Shown here: positions 54,072 to 63,026 of the stretch, piece by piece | Position numbering within the stretch: the stretch's first letter is position 1 | How the letters are laid out: every line of letters starts with the position of its first letter | Source: Betaproteobacteria bacterium | GTDB taxonomy: Bacteria; Pseudomonadota; Gammaproteobacteria; Burkholderiales; Casimicrobiaceae | Direction: 5' to 3' | NCBI GenBank assembly: GCA_016861105.1 | Contig: BOKS01000002.1 | Coordinates: forward strand, 1-64,000 | DNA: 64,000 nucleotides | Translations under genes and position numbers: made by a program | Notes under the pieces: generated by a model | Told to the model about the DNA's origin: nothing | Database searches by the model: none | What the model saw: the letters and a program-made list of their open reading frames with translations, nothing else

Positions 54072-55106
54072 ATGTTCGAGTCCTACTACGGCTTCTCGGG
54101 CAAGCCGTTCCAGCTCAATCCCGACCCCGCGTTCTACTTCGGCAGCCGCGGCCACCAGCGCGCCTTCGCCTACCTGCAGTACGGGCTCTACCAGGGCGAG
54201 GGGTTCATCGTCATCACCGGCGAGGTCGGCGCCGGCAAGACCACGATCGTGCGCAGCCTGCTCGAGCAGCTCGACACCTCGAAGGTGGTCGCGGCGCAGA
54301 TCGTCTCCACGAACCTCGACGCGGACGACATGCTGCGGGCGGTCGGCGTCGCGTTCGGGCTGCCGGTGCGGACCGTCTCCAAGGCCGTGCTGCTCGGCGC
54401 CATCGAGGCGTTCCTCTGCCAGCTCGCCACCGAGAAGAAGCGCGCGCTGCTGGTGGTCGACGAGGCGCAGAACCTCACGGCCCGCGCGGTCGAGGAGCTG
54501 CGGATGCTCTCGAACTTCCAGCTCGGCGAGCAGGCGCTGCTGCAGAGCTTCCTCGTCGGCCAGCCCGAGCTGCGCACCGTGATGCAGAGCCCGCGGATGC
54601 AGCAGCTGCGCCAGCGCGTCATCGCCTCCTACCACCTCGGCCCGCTCGACGAGAGCGAGACGCAGGCCTACGTCGAGCACCGGCTGCGCCACGTGGGCTG
54701 GAGCGACGACCCGCGCTTCGCGCCCGCGTGCTTCCCGCTGATCCACGCGCTCACCGGCGGCATCCCGCGGCGGATCAACGCGCTGTGCAACCGGCTGCTG
54801 CTGTCCACCTACCTCGGGGAGAAGCACACGGTCGAGCCCGCGGACGTCCAGGCGATCGCGCGCGAGCTCGCCGAGGAGCTGGGCGGCGTCGACGAGCGTG
54901 CGGCCGAGCCCGCGCGCGGGCAGGCGCCGGCGCCCGCCGCCGCGGGGGCGGGCGCGGCGACGCCCGCAGTCACCGACATCGGCCTGCGCCGCCTCGAGGA
55001 CCGGCTGGAGCGCGTCGAGCGCACGGTCGGCGCCACCGTCGACCTGCTGCACAACCTGCTGCACCCGGACAAGGCCAAGTCCTCGGGCACGCAGACGGGG
55101 CGCTGA
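54072..55106 (+). CDS. XrtA-associated AAA ATPase (ExeA/GspA-like)
   Basis: A 344-residue ATPase: MFESYYGFSGKPFQLNPDPA is the ExeA-type start, Walker A ITGEVGAGKTTIVRSLL, Walker B ALLVVDEAQNLT, and the sensor region GQPELRTVMQSPRMQQLRQR. A C-terminal region after about residue 275 is an Ala/Pro linker plus coiled coil (GLRRLEDRLERVERTVG). It probably powers or organises polymer export at the membrane. Only five bases separate it from the beta-barrel gene, and its stop overlaps wecB. Confidence 0.92.
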   Translation: MFESYYGFSGKPFQLNPDPAFYFGSRGHQRAFAYLQYGLYQGEGFIVITGEVGAGKTTIVRSLLEQLDTSKVVAAQIVSTNLDADDMLRAVGVAFGLPVRTVSKAVLLGAIEAFLCQLATEKKRALLVVDEAQNLTARAVEELRMLSNFQLGEQALLQSFLVGQPELRTVMQSPRMQQLRQRVIASYHLGPLDESETQAYVEHRLRHVGWSDDPRFAPACFPLIHALTGGIPRRINALCNRLLLSTYLGEKHTVEPADVQAIARELAEELGGVDERAAEPARGQAPAPAAAGAGAATPAVTDIGLRRLEDRLERVERTVGATVDLLHNLLHPDKAKSSGTQTGR

Positions 55107-56278
55107 TGCGGGGCGGGCACGCGCGCTCGGGATGCATCGCCTGCGTCGTCGGCGCGCGCCCGAACTACATGAAGATGGCGCCGCTCATCCGCGCCTTCGC
55201 GACGGAGCGGCGGCTGCCTGCTGCGCTCCTCGTGCACACCGGGCAGCATTACGACGTGGCGATGAACGAGCGCCTGTTCCGCGACCTGGGCCTGCCCGCG
55301 CCCGACGTCAACCTCGAGGTCGGGTCGGCGACGCACGCGGTGCAGACGGCCGAGGTCATGCGGCGCATCGAGCCGGTGCTCGACGAGCACGCGCCGTCGT
55401 GCGTCGTCGTCGTGGGCGACGTCAACTCGACGCTCGCGGCGAGCCTCGTCGCGGCGAAGAAGGGCATCCCCGTCGCGCACGTGGAGGCGGGGCTGCGCAG
55501 CCGCGACCGCACGATGCCCGAGGAGATCAACCGGCTGCTCACCGACCAGCTGGCCGACCTGTGTTACGTGACCGAGCGCGGCGCGATCGAGAACCTGTGC
55601 CGCGAGGGCGTCGCGCCGGAGCGCATCCACTTCGCCGGCAACGTGATGATCGACTCGCTCGACCGGCACCGCGCCGCCGCGGTGGACCCCGCGGCCACGC
55701 TCGCGGCCGCCGGCGCCGACCCGGGGCTCGCGCGGCGGGCGTCGGGGTTCGCGGTGGCCACGCTGCACCGCCCGTCGAACGTGGACGACGCGGCGGCGCT
55801 CGCCGAGTCGCTGGCGATCCTCGGCGACGTCGCGCACTCGATGCCGGTGATCTGGCCGGTGCACCCGCGCACGCGTTCCAACCTCGAGCGCTTCGGCCTG
55901 ATGGCGCGGCTGGAGGCCGTGGCGATCGCGCTGCTGCCGCCGCAGGGCTACCTCGAGATGCTGGGCCTGCTCGCCGGCGCGCGCGTGGTGCTCACCGACT
56001 CGGGCGGGCTGCAGGAGGAGACGACCGCACTGGGCGTGCCGTGCCTGACGATGCGCGAGAACACGGAGCGGCCGGTCACCGTCGACGAGGGCACGAATCT
56101 GCTCGTGGGGCGCGACCGCGCCCGCGCGGCGGCCGCGCTCGCCGACGTCGTCGCCGGCCGCGGCAAGCGCGGCCGCAAGCCCGAGCTGTGGGACGGACGC
56201 GCTGCCGGCCGGATCGCGCGGCATCTGGCCGACTGGCTCGCGCAGCGCGGCGTGATCCGCCAGCAGGTGCCCGCATGA
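55106..56278 (+). CDS. wecB: UDP-N-acetylglucosamine 2-epimerase (non-hydrolysing)
   Basis: WecB interconverts UDP-GlcNAc and UDP-ManNAc, so the polymer may contain ManNAc or a derivative. The 390-residue GT-B-like protein shows GARPNYMKMAPLIRAF, VHTGQHYDVAMNERLF, HVEAGLRSRDRTMPEEINR, ATLHRPSNVD, and DSGGLQEETTALGVP. ATG 55106 overlaps the preceding stop (TGATG). The start is slightly extended relative to the family. Confidence 0.94.
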   Translation: MRGGHARSGCIACVVGARPNYMKMAPLIRAFATERRLPAALLVHTGQHYDVAMNERLFRDLGLPAPDVNLEVGSATHAVQTAEVMRRIEPVLDEHAPSCVVVVGDVNSTLAASLVAAKKGIPVAHVEAGLRSRDRTMPEEINRLLTDQLADLCYVTERGAIENLCREGVAPERIHFAGNVMIDSLDRHRAAAVDPAATLAAAGADPGLARRASGFAVATLHRPSNVDDAAALAESLAILGDVAHSMPVIWPVHPRTRSNLERFGLMARLEAVAIALLPPQGYLEMLGLLAGARVVLTDSGGLQEETTALGVPCLTMRENTERPVTVDEGTNLLVGRDRARAAAALADVVAGRGKRGRKPELWDGRAAGRIARHLADWLAQRGVIRQQVPA

Positions 56279-57147
56279 CCGCCGCGACGTCCGCGCCGGC
56301 CGCCGCGTCCCGCCCGATCGTCAACGCGCTGTCGGTGGACGTCGAGGACTATTTCCAGGTCTCGGCCTTCGAGAAGCGCATCTCGCCGGACGACTGGGAG
56401 CAGCTCCCCTGCCGCGTCGAGCGCAACGTCGAGCGCATCCTCGCGCTGTGCGACGCGCACGGCGCGAAGGCGACGTTCTTCACGCTCGGCTGGATCGCGC
56501 AGCGCTATCCCGGGCTCGTGCGCCGGGTCGCGGACGCCGGGCACGAGGTGGCGAGCCACGGCCACGCGCACCGGCGCGCGCACGACCAGCACCCCGACGA
56601 GTTCCTGCGCGACATCGCCCGCACGAAGGCGCTGCTCGAGGACCTGACCGGGCGCGCCGTGCGCGGCTACCGCGCGCCGAGCTTCTCGGTGGGACCGCGC
56701 AACCCGTGGGCCTTCGAGTGCATCGCGAAGGCGGGCTACCGCTACAGTTCCAGCGTCTACCCGATCCGGCACGACCACTACGGCGCGCCCGACGCGCCGC
56801 GCTTTCCGCACGAGATCGTCGCCGGGCTGCTGGAGGTGCCGGTGGCGACCGTCCAGCTGATGAAGCGCAACTGGCCGGCCGGCGGCGGCGGCTACTTCCG
56901 GCTGCTGCCCTACGAGGTGTCGCGCTGGTCGATCGCGCGCATCAACGGCGTCGACGGGCAGCCGGCGATCTTCTACTTCCACCCGTGGGAGCTCGACCCC
57001 GACCAGCCGCGCATCGGCGGCGTGCCGGTGCGGACGCGCGTGCGGCACTACCTCAATCTCCACCGCACCGAGTCCCGGCTCGCGCGGCTGCTGCGCGACT
57101 TCCGCTGGGACCGCGTCGACCGCGTCTTCCTCGACGGGGGGCACTGA
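56275..57147 (+). CDS. XrtA-system polysaccharide deacetylase (DUF3473)
   Basis: A 290-residue NodB-fold deacetylase: NALSVDVEDYFQVSAFEK carries the catalytic Asp-Asp pair, ASHGHAHRRAHDQHPDEF the metal-binding HxxxH, YRAPSFSVGPRNPWA motif 3, and the DUF3473 extension YFHPWELDPDQPRI near the C-terminus. It removes acetyl groups from amino sugars of the growing or exported polymer. ATG overlaps the wecB stop and its own stop overlaps the next ATG. Confidence 0.93.
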   Translation: MTAATSAPAAASRPIVNALSVDVEDYFQVSAFEKRISPDDWEQLPCRVERNVERILALCDAHGAKATFFTLGWIAQRYPGLVRRVADAGHEVASHGHAHRRAHDQHPDEFLRDIARTKALLEDLTGRAVRGYRAPSFSVGPRNPWAFECIAKAGYRYSSSVYPIRHDHYGAPDAPRFPHEIVAGLLEVPVATVQLMKRNWPAGGGGYFRLLPYEVSRWSIARINGVDGQPAIFYFHPWELDPDQPRIGGVPVRTRVRHYLNLHRTESRLARLLRDFRWDRVDRVFLDGGH

Positions 57148-58220
57148 TGGAGGCCGTGGCGATCGCCGCGCCGGCCGCCGCGACGACCGCGGCGCTGCGC
57201 GTCGCGCCGCTCGCGGCCGCCGACGTGCCGCGCTGGGAGGCCTACGTCGAGCGCGCGCCCGACGCGACGTTCTTCCACCGCGCCGGATGGCGGACGGTCC
57301 TCGAGGACGTGTTCCGGCACCGGACGCACTATCTCGTCGCGGAGCGCGGCGGCACGATCGCCGGCGTCCTGCCGCTGGCGGAGGTGCGCACGCGGCTGTT
57401 CGGCCACGCGCTCGTGTCGCTGCCGTTCGCCGTCTATGGAGGGCCCGTCGCCGACGACGCGGCGGCGCGCGACGCGCTCGTCGACGCGGCCGAGGCGCTG
57501 GGTCGCGACCTCGGCGTGGCGCACCTGGAGCTGCGCGGCCGCGCGCCGGTGCGCCCCGGCTGGCCGGCGCAGGACCTGTACGTGACGTTCCGCAAGCGCC
57601 TCGCGCCGGACGTCGAGGCGAACATGCTGGCGATCCCGCGCAAGCAGCGCGCGATGGTGCGCAAGGGCATCAAGCACGGGCTGGCGAGCGAGATCGACGC
57701 CGACGCACGCCGCTTCTTCGCGCTCTACGCCGACAACGTCCACCGGCACGGCACGCCGCCGTTCGCGCACGCGTACTTCGAGCGCCTGCGCGACGTGTTC
57801 GGCGGCGACTGCGAGGTGCTGACGGTGGTTGCGCCGGGCGGGCGGGCGGTCTCGTCCGTCCTGTCGTTCTACTTCCGCGACGAGGTCCTGCCCTACTACG
57901 CGGGCGACAGCGTGGACGCGCGCGACCTCGCCGCCAACGACTTCAAGTACTGGGAGCTCATGCGCCGCGCGTGCGAGCGCGGGCTCGCGGTGTACGACTA
58001 CGGGCGCAGCAAGCGCGGCACGGGAAGCTTCGACTTCAAGAAGAACTGGGGCTTCGAGCCCGCATCGCTGCACTACGCGTTCCGGCTCTACCGCGGCGGC
58101 GAGGTGCCGCAGCAGAATCCGCTCAACCCCAAGTACCGCGCGATGATCGCGCTGTGGCGCCGGCTGCCGCGCGGACTCGTCAACGCCATCGGCCCGCACA
58201 TCGTGCGCGGACTCGGCTAG
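57147..58220 (+). CDS. FemAB-family XrtA/PEP-CTERM-associated protein
   Basis: A 357-residue protein with two GNAT-like domains in the FemAB arrangement: TFFHRAGWRTVLEDVFRHRT, SLPFAVYGGPVADD, IPRKQRAMVRKGIKHGLA, and YDYGRSKRGTGSFDFKKNWG near the end. FemAB enzymes transfer amino acids from aminoacyl-tRNA; the exosortase-associated group may decorate the polymer or a carrier with an aminoacyl group. Coupled by TGATG to the deacetylase. Confidence 0.9.
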   Translation: MEAVAIAAPAAATTAALRVAPLAAADVPRWEAYVERAPDATFFHRAGWRTVLEDVFRHRTHYLVAERGGTIAGVLPLAEVRTRLFGHALVSLPFAVYGGPVADDAAARDALVDAAEALGRDLGVAHLELRGRAPVRPGWPAQDLYVTFRKRLAPDVEANMLAIPRKQRAMVRKGIKHGLASEIDADARRFFALYADNVHRHGTPPFAHAYFERLRDVFGGDCEVLTVVAPGGRAVSSVLSFYFRDEVLPYYAGDSVDARDLAANDFKYWELMRRACERGLAVYDYGRSKRGTGSFDFKKNWGFEPASLHYAFRLYRGGEVPQQNPLNPKYRAMIALWRRLPRGLVNAIGPHIVRGLG

Positions 58221-58222
58221 TC

Positions 58223-59782
58223 GTGGCCTCCGTGATCGGTTCCCCGACGCGCGCCCCGTCGCAGGACGCCGGAGCGTCGTTCCGCGCCGCGCCGGCCGTC
58301 GCCGCGGCGCTCGCCGCGATCGCGATCCTCGCCGCCTACGCGCCCACCGTCGCATCGATCGTGGCGATCTGGCGGCGATCGGAGACGTTCGCGCACGGCT
58401 TCGTGGTCGTCCCGATCGCGCTGTGGCTCGCGTGGCGCAAGCGCCGGGAGATCGCCGCGGTGCCGGCGAAGCCGTGGACCCCGGGGCTCGTGCTGGTCGG
58501 TGCGGCCGGCGCGGCGTGGCTGGTCACGGCCTCGGCGGAGGTGCTCGGGCTCAACCAGTTCGCGCTCGCCTTCATGGTGCAGGCGGCGATCGTCACGGTC
58601 GTCGGCCTGCAGGTGGCCCGCGCGGCCGCGTTCCCGCTGCTCTTCGTCCTGTTCGCGGTGCCGGCGGGCGAACTGCTGGTGCCCACGCTGATCGACTGGA
58701 CCGCCGACTTCACGGTCGCCGCGCTGCGGCTGTCCGGCGTGCCGGTGTTCCGCGAGGCGAACCACTTCGTGATCCCGTCGGGCGCGTGGTCGGTCGTCGA
58801 GGCCTGCAGCGGACTGCGCTACCTGATCGCGTCGTTCATGATCGGCGTCGTCTACGCGGCCATCGCCTACCGCAGCCCGTGGCGGCGTGCCGCCTTCATC
58901 GCCGCCTCGATCCTGGTGCCGATCCTCGCGAACTGGCTGCGGGCCTACATCATCGTGATGATCGGACACCTGTCGGACAACCGGCTCGCGGTGGGCGTCG
59001 ACCACCTGATCTACGGCTGGGTGTTCTTCGGGCTGGTGATGGGCCTGCTGTTCTGGATCGGCTCGACGTGGTCGGAACGCGAGCCCGCATCCGCGGAGGA
59101 CGTGCCCGCGCACCCCGCCCACGCCACCCACGCCGCGCGGCCGGCGGCGGCGTTCTTCGTCGCCGCGGCCGCCGCGGTCGCCGTGGCCGTGCCGTGGCGT
59201 CCCGTGTTCGCGTCGATCGAGCGTCCGCCGTCGGCGGTCGTGCCGCAGCTCGCGCGGCTGGCGGGCGGCGGCGGATTCGTGCCCGCGGAGCGCGAGGCGC
59301 CGGCGTGGACGCCGAGCTACAAGGGCCAGGCGGCAGTGCTGCGCCAGTCGTTCGAGCGCGACGGCGCCGCCGCGTGGCTGTACGTCGCGTACTACCGCAA
59401 CCAGGCGAAGGGACGCGAACTCGTCACCTCCGGCAACCAGCTCGTCGGGATCGCCGACCACCGCTGGCGCGAGGTCGAGCGCAGCACGGCCACGGTGACC
59501 TTCGACGGCCGCGACGCGCAGGCGCGGCGCTCCACGATCTCCGGCCCGCGCGAGCGCCTCGTCGCCTACAGCCTGCTGTGGGTGGACGGGACGCTGACGT
59601 CGAGCGAGTACGCCGCGAAGGCGCTGCTGTCGTGGTCGAAGCTGCGCGGCGGCGCCGGCGACGCCGCGCTGGTCGTGGTCTACGCGCGCGACGACCGGTC
59701 CGCCGACGTGGCGGCGGCGGCGCTGCGTGCGCTGTCGCCGGAGCTCGCGACGATGCTCGCGCAGGCCCGGGAGCGGCGGTGA
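58223..59782 (+). CDS. xrtA: Exosortase A fused to EpsI domain
   Basis: A 519-residue membrane protease/transpeptidase. Eight to nine membrane helices fill residues 20-285; the catalytic cysteine C195 in VEACSGLRYL, R240 in ANWLRAYIIVM and H261 in GVDHLIYGWVFF form the exosortase triad. After one helix (about 308-325) the periplasmic EpsI domain (330-519) follows, with SYKGQAAVLRQSF and LVAYSLLWVDGTLTSS. Exosortase A cleaves PEP-CTERM tails. The start is GTG 58223, two bases after the FemAB stop; GTG 58232 is an alternative. Confidence 0.95.
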   Translation: MASVIGSPTRAPSQDAGASFRAAPAVAAALAAIAILAAYAPTVASIVAIWRRSETFAHGFVVVPIALWLAWRKRREIAAVPAKPWTPGLVLVGAAGAAWLVTASAEVLGLNQFALAFMVQAAIVTVVGLQVARAAAFPLLFVLFAVPAGELLVPTLIDWTADFTVAALRLSGVPVFREANHFVIPSGAWSVVEACSGLRYLIASFMIGVVYAAIAYRSPWRRAAFIAASILVPILANWLRAYIIVMIGHLSDNRLAVGVDHLIYGWVFFGLVMGLLFWIGSTWSEREPASAEDVPAHPAHATHAARPAAAFFVAAAAAVAVAVPWRPVFASIERPPSAVVPQLARLAGGGGFVPAEREAPAWTPSYKGQAAVLRQSFERDGAAAWLYVAYYRNQAKGRELVTSGNQLVGIADHRWREVERSTATVTFDGRDAQARRSTISGPRERLVAYSLLWVDGTLTSSEYAAKALLSWSKLRGGAGDAALVVVYARDDRSADVAAAALRALSPELATMLAQARERR

Positions 59783-60957
59783 GCGCGCCGCGCCGCATCG
59801 TGCACGTCGTCTACAGGCTCGCGGTCGGGGGCCTGGAGAACGGGCTCGTCAACCTCGTCAACCGGCTGCCCGCGGAGGCGTGGACGCACACCATCGTCGC
59901 GCTCACGGACGTCGACGCGGCGTTCGCGCGCCGCATCGTGCGCGACGACGTCGAGCTGGTGGCGCTGGGCAAGCGCCCCGGGCACGCGCTGCCGCTGTAC
60001 CCGCAGCTGTGGCGGCTGTTCCGCGACCGGCGGCCCGCCGTCGTGCACACGCGCAACCTCGCGCCGCTGGAGACGATGCCGGCGGCGTGGGCCGCCGGCG
60101 TGCCGGCGCGCGTGCACGGCGAGCACGGCCGCGACGCGGAGGATCCGGACGGCCGCAACGTGCGCCGCCAGCGCATCCGCCGCGCATTCCGCCCGTTCGT
60201 GACGCACTACGTCGCGCTGTCGCCCGACCTCGCGCAGTACCTCGCCGGACCGATCGGCGTTCCGCCGTCGCGCATCGCGCAGATCTACAACGGCGTCGAC
60301 GTCGTGCGCTTCGCGCCGGCGCGCGCCCGCGAGCGGATCGCCGGCTGCCCGTTCACGGACCCGAACGAGTTGATCGTCGGCGCGGTCGGGCGTCTCGACC
60401 CGGTGAAGGACCACGCGACGCTGGCGCTCGCCTTCGCCCGCGCCGTCGCCGTGCGGCCGGACCTCGGCGCGCGGCTGCGGCTGGTGATCGTGGGCGACGG
60501 CCCGCAGCGTAGGCGCGTGGAGGAGATCGTCGCCGCGGCCGGGCTGGGCGCGCGCGCGTGGCTGCCGGGCGAGCGCGACGACGTGCCGCAGGTGCTGCGC
60601 GGCCTCGACGTCTTCGTCCTGCCGTCGTTCGGGGAAGGCGTGTCGAACACGATCCTCGAGGCGATGGCCACCGGCCTGCCGGTCGTCGCGACCCGCGTGG
60701 GCGCCAACGCCGATCTCGTCACCGACGGCACGAGCGGGACGATCGTGCCCGCGTCCGACAGCGAGGCGCTGTCCGCCGCGATCGTCGCCTATGCGGACGA
60801 CCCCGCGCGCGCCGCGGCGCACGGCCGCGCGGCCCGGCAGCGCGCCGAGCAGCAGTTCAGCCTCGACAGGATGGTGGAGCGCTACCACCGGCTGTACCTG
60901 GAGGCGGCGGGCGAGACGCGGACCCCTACGCGCGACGCCGTCGCGGCGGGCCGCTGA
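59779..60957 (+). CDS. Family 4 glycosyltransferase of the exosortase A system (TIGR03088 type)
   Basis: A 392-residue GT-B enzyme: IVHVVYRLAVGGLENGLVNL at the N-terminus, GEHGRDAEDPDGRN, then GRLDPVKDHATLALAFARAV, the donor-binding LVIVGDGPQRRRVEEI, and LPSFGEGVSNTILEAMATGL with the EX7E motif. It adds one of the sugars of the repeat unit. GTG 59779 overlaps the exosortase stop (GTGA). Confidence 0.93.
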   Translation: MSAPRRIVHVVYRLAVGGLENGLVNLVNRLPAEAWTHTIVALTDVDAAFARRIVRDDVELVALGKRPGHALPLYPQLWRLFRDRRPAVVHTRNLAPLETMPAAWAAGVPARVHGEHGRDAEDPDGRNVRRQRIRRAFRPFVTHYVALSPDLAQYLAGPIGVPPSRIAQIYNGVDVVRFAPARARERIAGCPFTDPNELIVGAVGRLDPVKDHATLALAFARAVAVRPDLGARLRLVIVGDGPQRRRVEEIVAAAGLGARAWLPGERDDVPQVLRGLDVFVLPSFGEGVSNTILEAMATGLPVVATRVGANADLVTDGTSGTIVPASDSEALSAAIVAYADDPARAAAHGRAARQRAEQQFSLDRMVERYHRLYLEAAGETRTPTRDAVAAGR

Positions 60958-60973
60958 GCGAAAGGCGCGCGCG

Positions 60974-62902
60974 ATGTGCGGGATCGCCGGCCTCTTCGAC
61001 ACGCGCGCGCGGCGCGACGTCGACCGCGCGCTCCTCGACCGCATGAACGAATCGCAGCGCCACCGCGGGCCGGACGGCGGCGGCCTTCACGTCGAGCCCG
61101 GCGTCGGGCTCGGGCACCGGCGCCTCGCCATCATCGACGTCGCCACCGGCCAGCAGCCGCTGTTCAACGAGGACGGCAGCGTGGCGATCGTCTTCAACGG
61201 CGAGATCTACAACTACCGCGAGCTCATCCCGGAGCTCGCCGCGCTCGGGCACGCGTTCGCCACCAAGAGCGACACCGAGGTCATCGTCCACGCGTGGGAG
61301 GCGTGGGGCGAGGCGTGCGTCCAGCGCCTGCGCGGGATGTTCGCCTTCGCGCTGTGGGACCGCAACCGCGAGACGCTGTTCCTGGCGCGCGACCGCCTCG
61401 GCGTCAAGCCGCTGCACTACGCGCTGCTCGACGACGGCACATTGCTGTTCGGCTCGGAGATGAAGGCGCTGCTGGCGCACCCGGCCCTGTCCCGCACGAT
61501 CGACCCGTGCGCGATCGAGGAGTACTTCGCGCTCGGCTACGTGGCCGAGCCGCGCACCGTCTTTTCGGGCGCGCGCAAGCTTCCGCCGGCGCACACGCTG
61601 GCCGTGCGCCGTGGCGAGCGGCTGCCCGAGCCGCGCCGCTATTGGGATCCGCGCTTCACGCTCGACCGCGCGCTCGATCCGCGGGAGGCGTGCGACGAGC
61701 TGACCGCGCGGCTCGACGAGTCCGTGCGGCTGCGCCTGATCTCGGAGGTCCCGCTCGGCGCGTTCCTCTCCGGCGGCGTGGATTCGAGCGCGGTGGTCGC
61801 GTCGATGGCGCGCGTGTCCGCCGACCCGGTCAATACCTGCGCGATCGCCTTCGCCGATCCGGCGTTCGACGAGTCCCGCTACGCGCAGATGGTCGCGTCG
61901 CGCTACGGCACCCGGCACTTCGTCGACCGCGTCGAGAGCGACGACTTCGACCTGATCGACGAGCTGGCCCGCGTCTACGACGAGCCCTACGCCGACAGCT
62001 CGGCCATCCCGACCTACCGCGTCTGCCAGCTCGCGCGCCGGCACGTCACCGTCGCGCTGTCGGGCGACGGCGGCGACGAGAACTTCGCGGGCTATCGCCG
62101 CTACCGGCTGCACCTCGGCGAGGAGCGGCTGCGCCGGGCGCTGCCGCAGTCGGTGCGCGGCGCGTTGTTCGGCGCGCTGGGCCGCGCCTACCCGAAGGCC
62201 GACTGGGCGCCGCGCTTCCTGCGCGCGAAGTCCACGTTCGAGGCGCTGGGCCGCGATTCCGTGGCGGCGTACTTCCACGGCGTGTCGATCCTGCGCGACG
62301 ACATGCGGCGGCGTCTCTTCACGCCCGCGTTCCGCCGCGAGCTGGGCGGCTACGGCGCGGTCGAGGTGTTCCGCCGCCACGCCGCGGACGCCGGCACCGC
62401 GGATCCGCTGGCGCTGGTGCAGTACCTCGACCTCAAGACCTACCTCGTCGGCGACATCAACACCAAGGTCGACCGCGCCAGCATGGCGCACTCGCTCGAA
62501 GTCCGCGAGCCGCTGATGGATCATCCGCTGGTCGAGTGGCTCGCGAGCCTGCCGTCGTCGCTCAAGGTCCGCGACGGCGAGGGGAAGTGGCTGCTCAAGA
62601 AGGCCATGGAGCCGCGGCTGCCCGACGAGGTGCTCTACCGGCCGAAGATGGGCTTCGCCGTGCCGCTCGCCCGCTGGTTCCGCGGTCCGCTGCGCGAGCG
62701 CGTGCGCGACGCGCTGCTCGGCGAGCGGCTGGCCGACACCGGCATGTTCGAGCGCGTCTGCCTGCGGCGCCTCATCGACGATCACCAGTCGGGCCTGCGC
62801 GACCACAGCGCGCCGCTGTGGACGCTGCTCATGTTCGACGCCTTCCTGCGCAACACGGTCGACGCGGGCGGCCGCGCGGCGGCGCTGGAGCGGGCGGCAT
62901 GA
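60974..62902 (+). CDS. XrtA/PEP-CTERM-system amidotransferase (asparagine-synthase-like)
   Basis: A 642-residue protein of the AsnB fold. Class-II glutaminase domain with nucleophile Cys2 (MCGIAGLF) and NESQRHRGPDG, then the synthetase domain with the PP-loop LSGGVDSSAVVA and ALSGDGGDENFAGYRRY. Such enzymes in polysaccharide loci amidate uronic acids or similar carboxylates rather than aspartate. The ATG follows the glycosyltransferase stop by 16 bases. Palindrome C starts ten bases after its own stop. Confidence 0.94.
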   Translation: MCGIAGLFDTRARRDVDRALLDRMNESQRHRGPDGGGLHVEPGVGLGHRRLAIIDVATGQQPLFNEDGSVAIVFNGEIYNYRELIPELAALGHAFATKSDTEVIVHAWEAWGEACVQRLRGMFAFALWDRNRETLFLARDRLGVKPLHYALLDDGTLLFGSEMKALLAHPALSRTIDPCAIEEYFALGYVAEPRTVFSGARKLPPAHTLAVRRGERLPEPRRYWDPRFTLDRALDPREACDELTARLDESVRLRLISEVPLGAFLSGGVDSSAVVASMARVSADPVNTCAIAFADPAFDESRYAQMVASRYGTRHFVDRVESDDFDLIDELARVYDEPYADSSAIPTYRVCQLARRHVTVALSGDGGDENFAGYRRYRLHLGEERLRRALPQSVRGALFGALGRAYPKADWAPRFLRAKSTFEALGRDSVAAYFHGVSILRDDMRRRLFTPAFRRELGGYGAVEVFRRHAADAGTADPLALVQYLDLKTYLVGDINTKVDRASMAHSLEVREPLMDHPLVEWLASLPSSLKVRDGEGKWLLKKAMEPRLPDEVLYRPKMGFAVPLARWFRGPLRERVRDALLGERLADTGMFERVCLRRLIDDHQSGLRDHSAPLWTLLMFDAFLRNTVDAGGRAAALERAA

Positions 62903-62912
62903 AGCGCTTCGC

Positions 62913-63012
62913 GGCAACGGGGTCAGAGCCGTTCTTCGCCGGTGCAGCCGTGGCTTCGTACGGCGACCGTTCGGCGAAGAACGTCTCTGACCCCGTTGCC
63001 GTCGCTGACCCC
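62913..63012. repeat. REP-like palindrome C
   Basis: Arms 62913-62941 and 62972-63000, 29 bases with 28 complementary and a 30-base loop; arms begin GGCAACGGGGTCAGAG. A further GCTGACCCC follows at 63004-63012. It lies inside the XrtA operon, in the only gap over 100 bases between the amidotransferase and next glycosyltransferase genes. Confidence 0.93.
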
Positions 63013-63026
63013 TTTCGGTGACGGCG

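Noticed and set aside
62899-63021. Short plus-strand frame starting ATG 62899 and reading through palindrome C
   Set aside because: Its sequence is the repeat itself and it overlaps the amidotransferase stop; there is no sign of selection on it.
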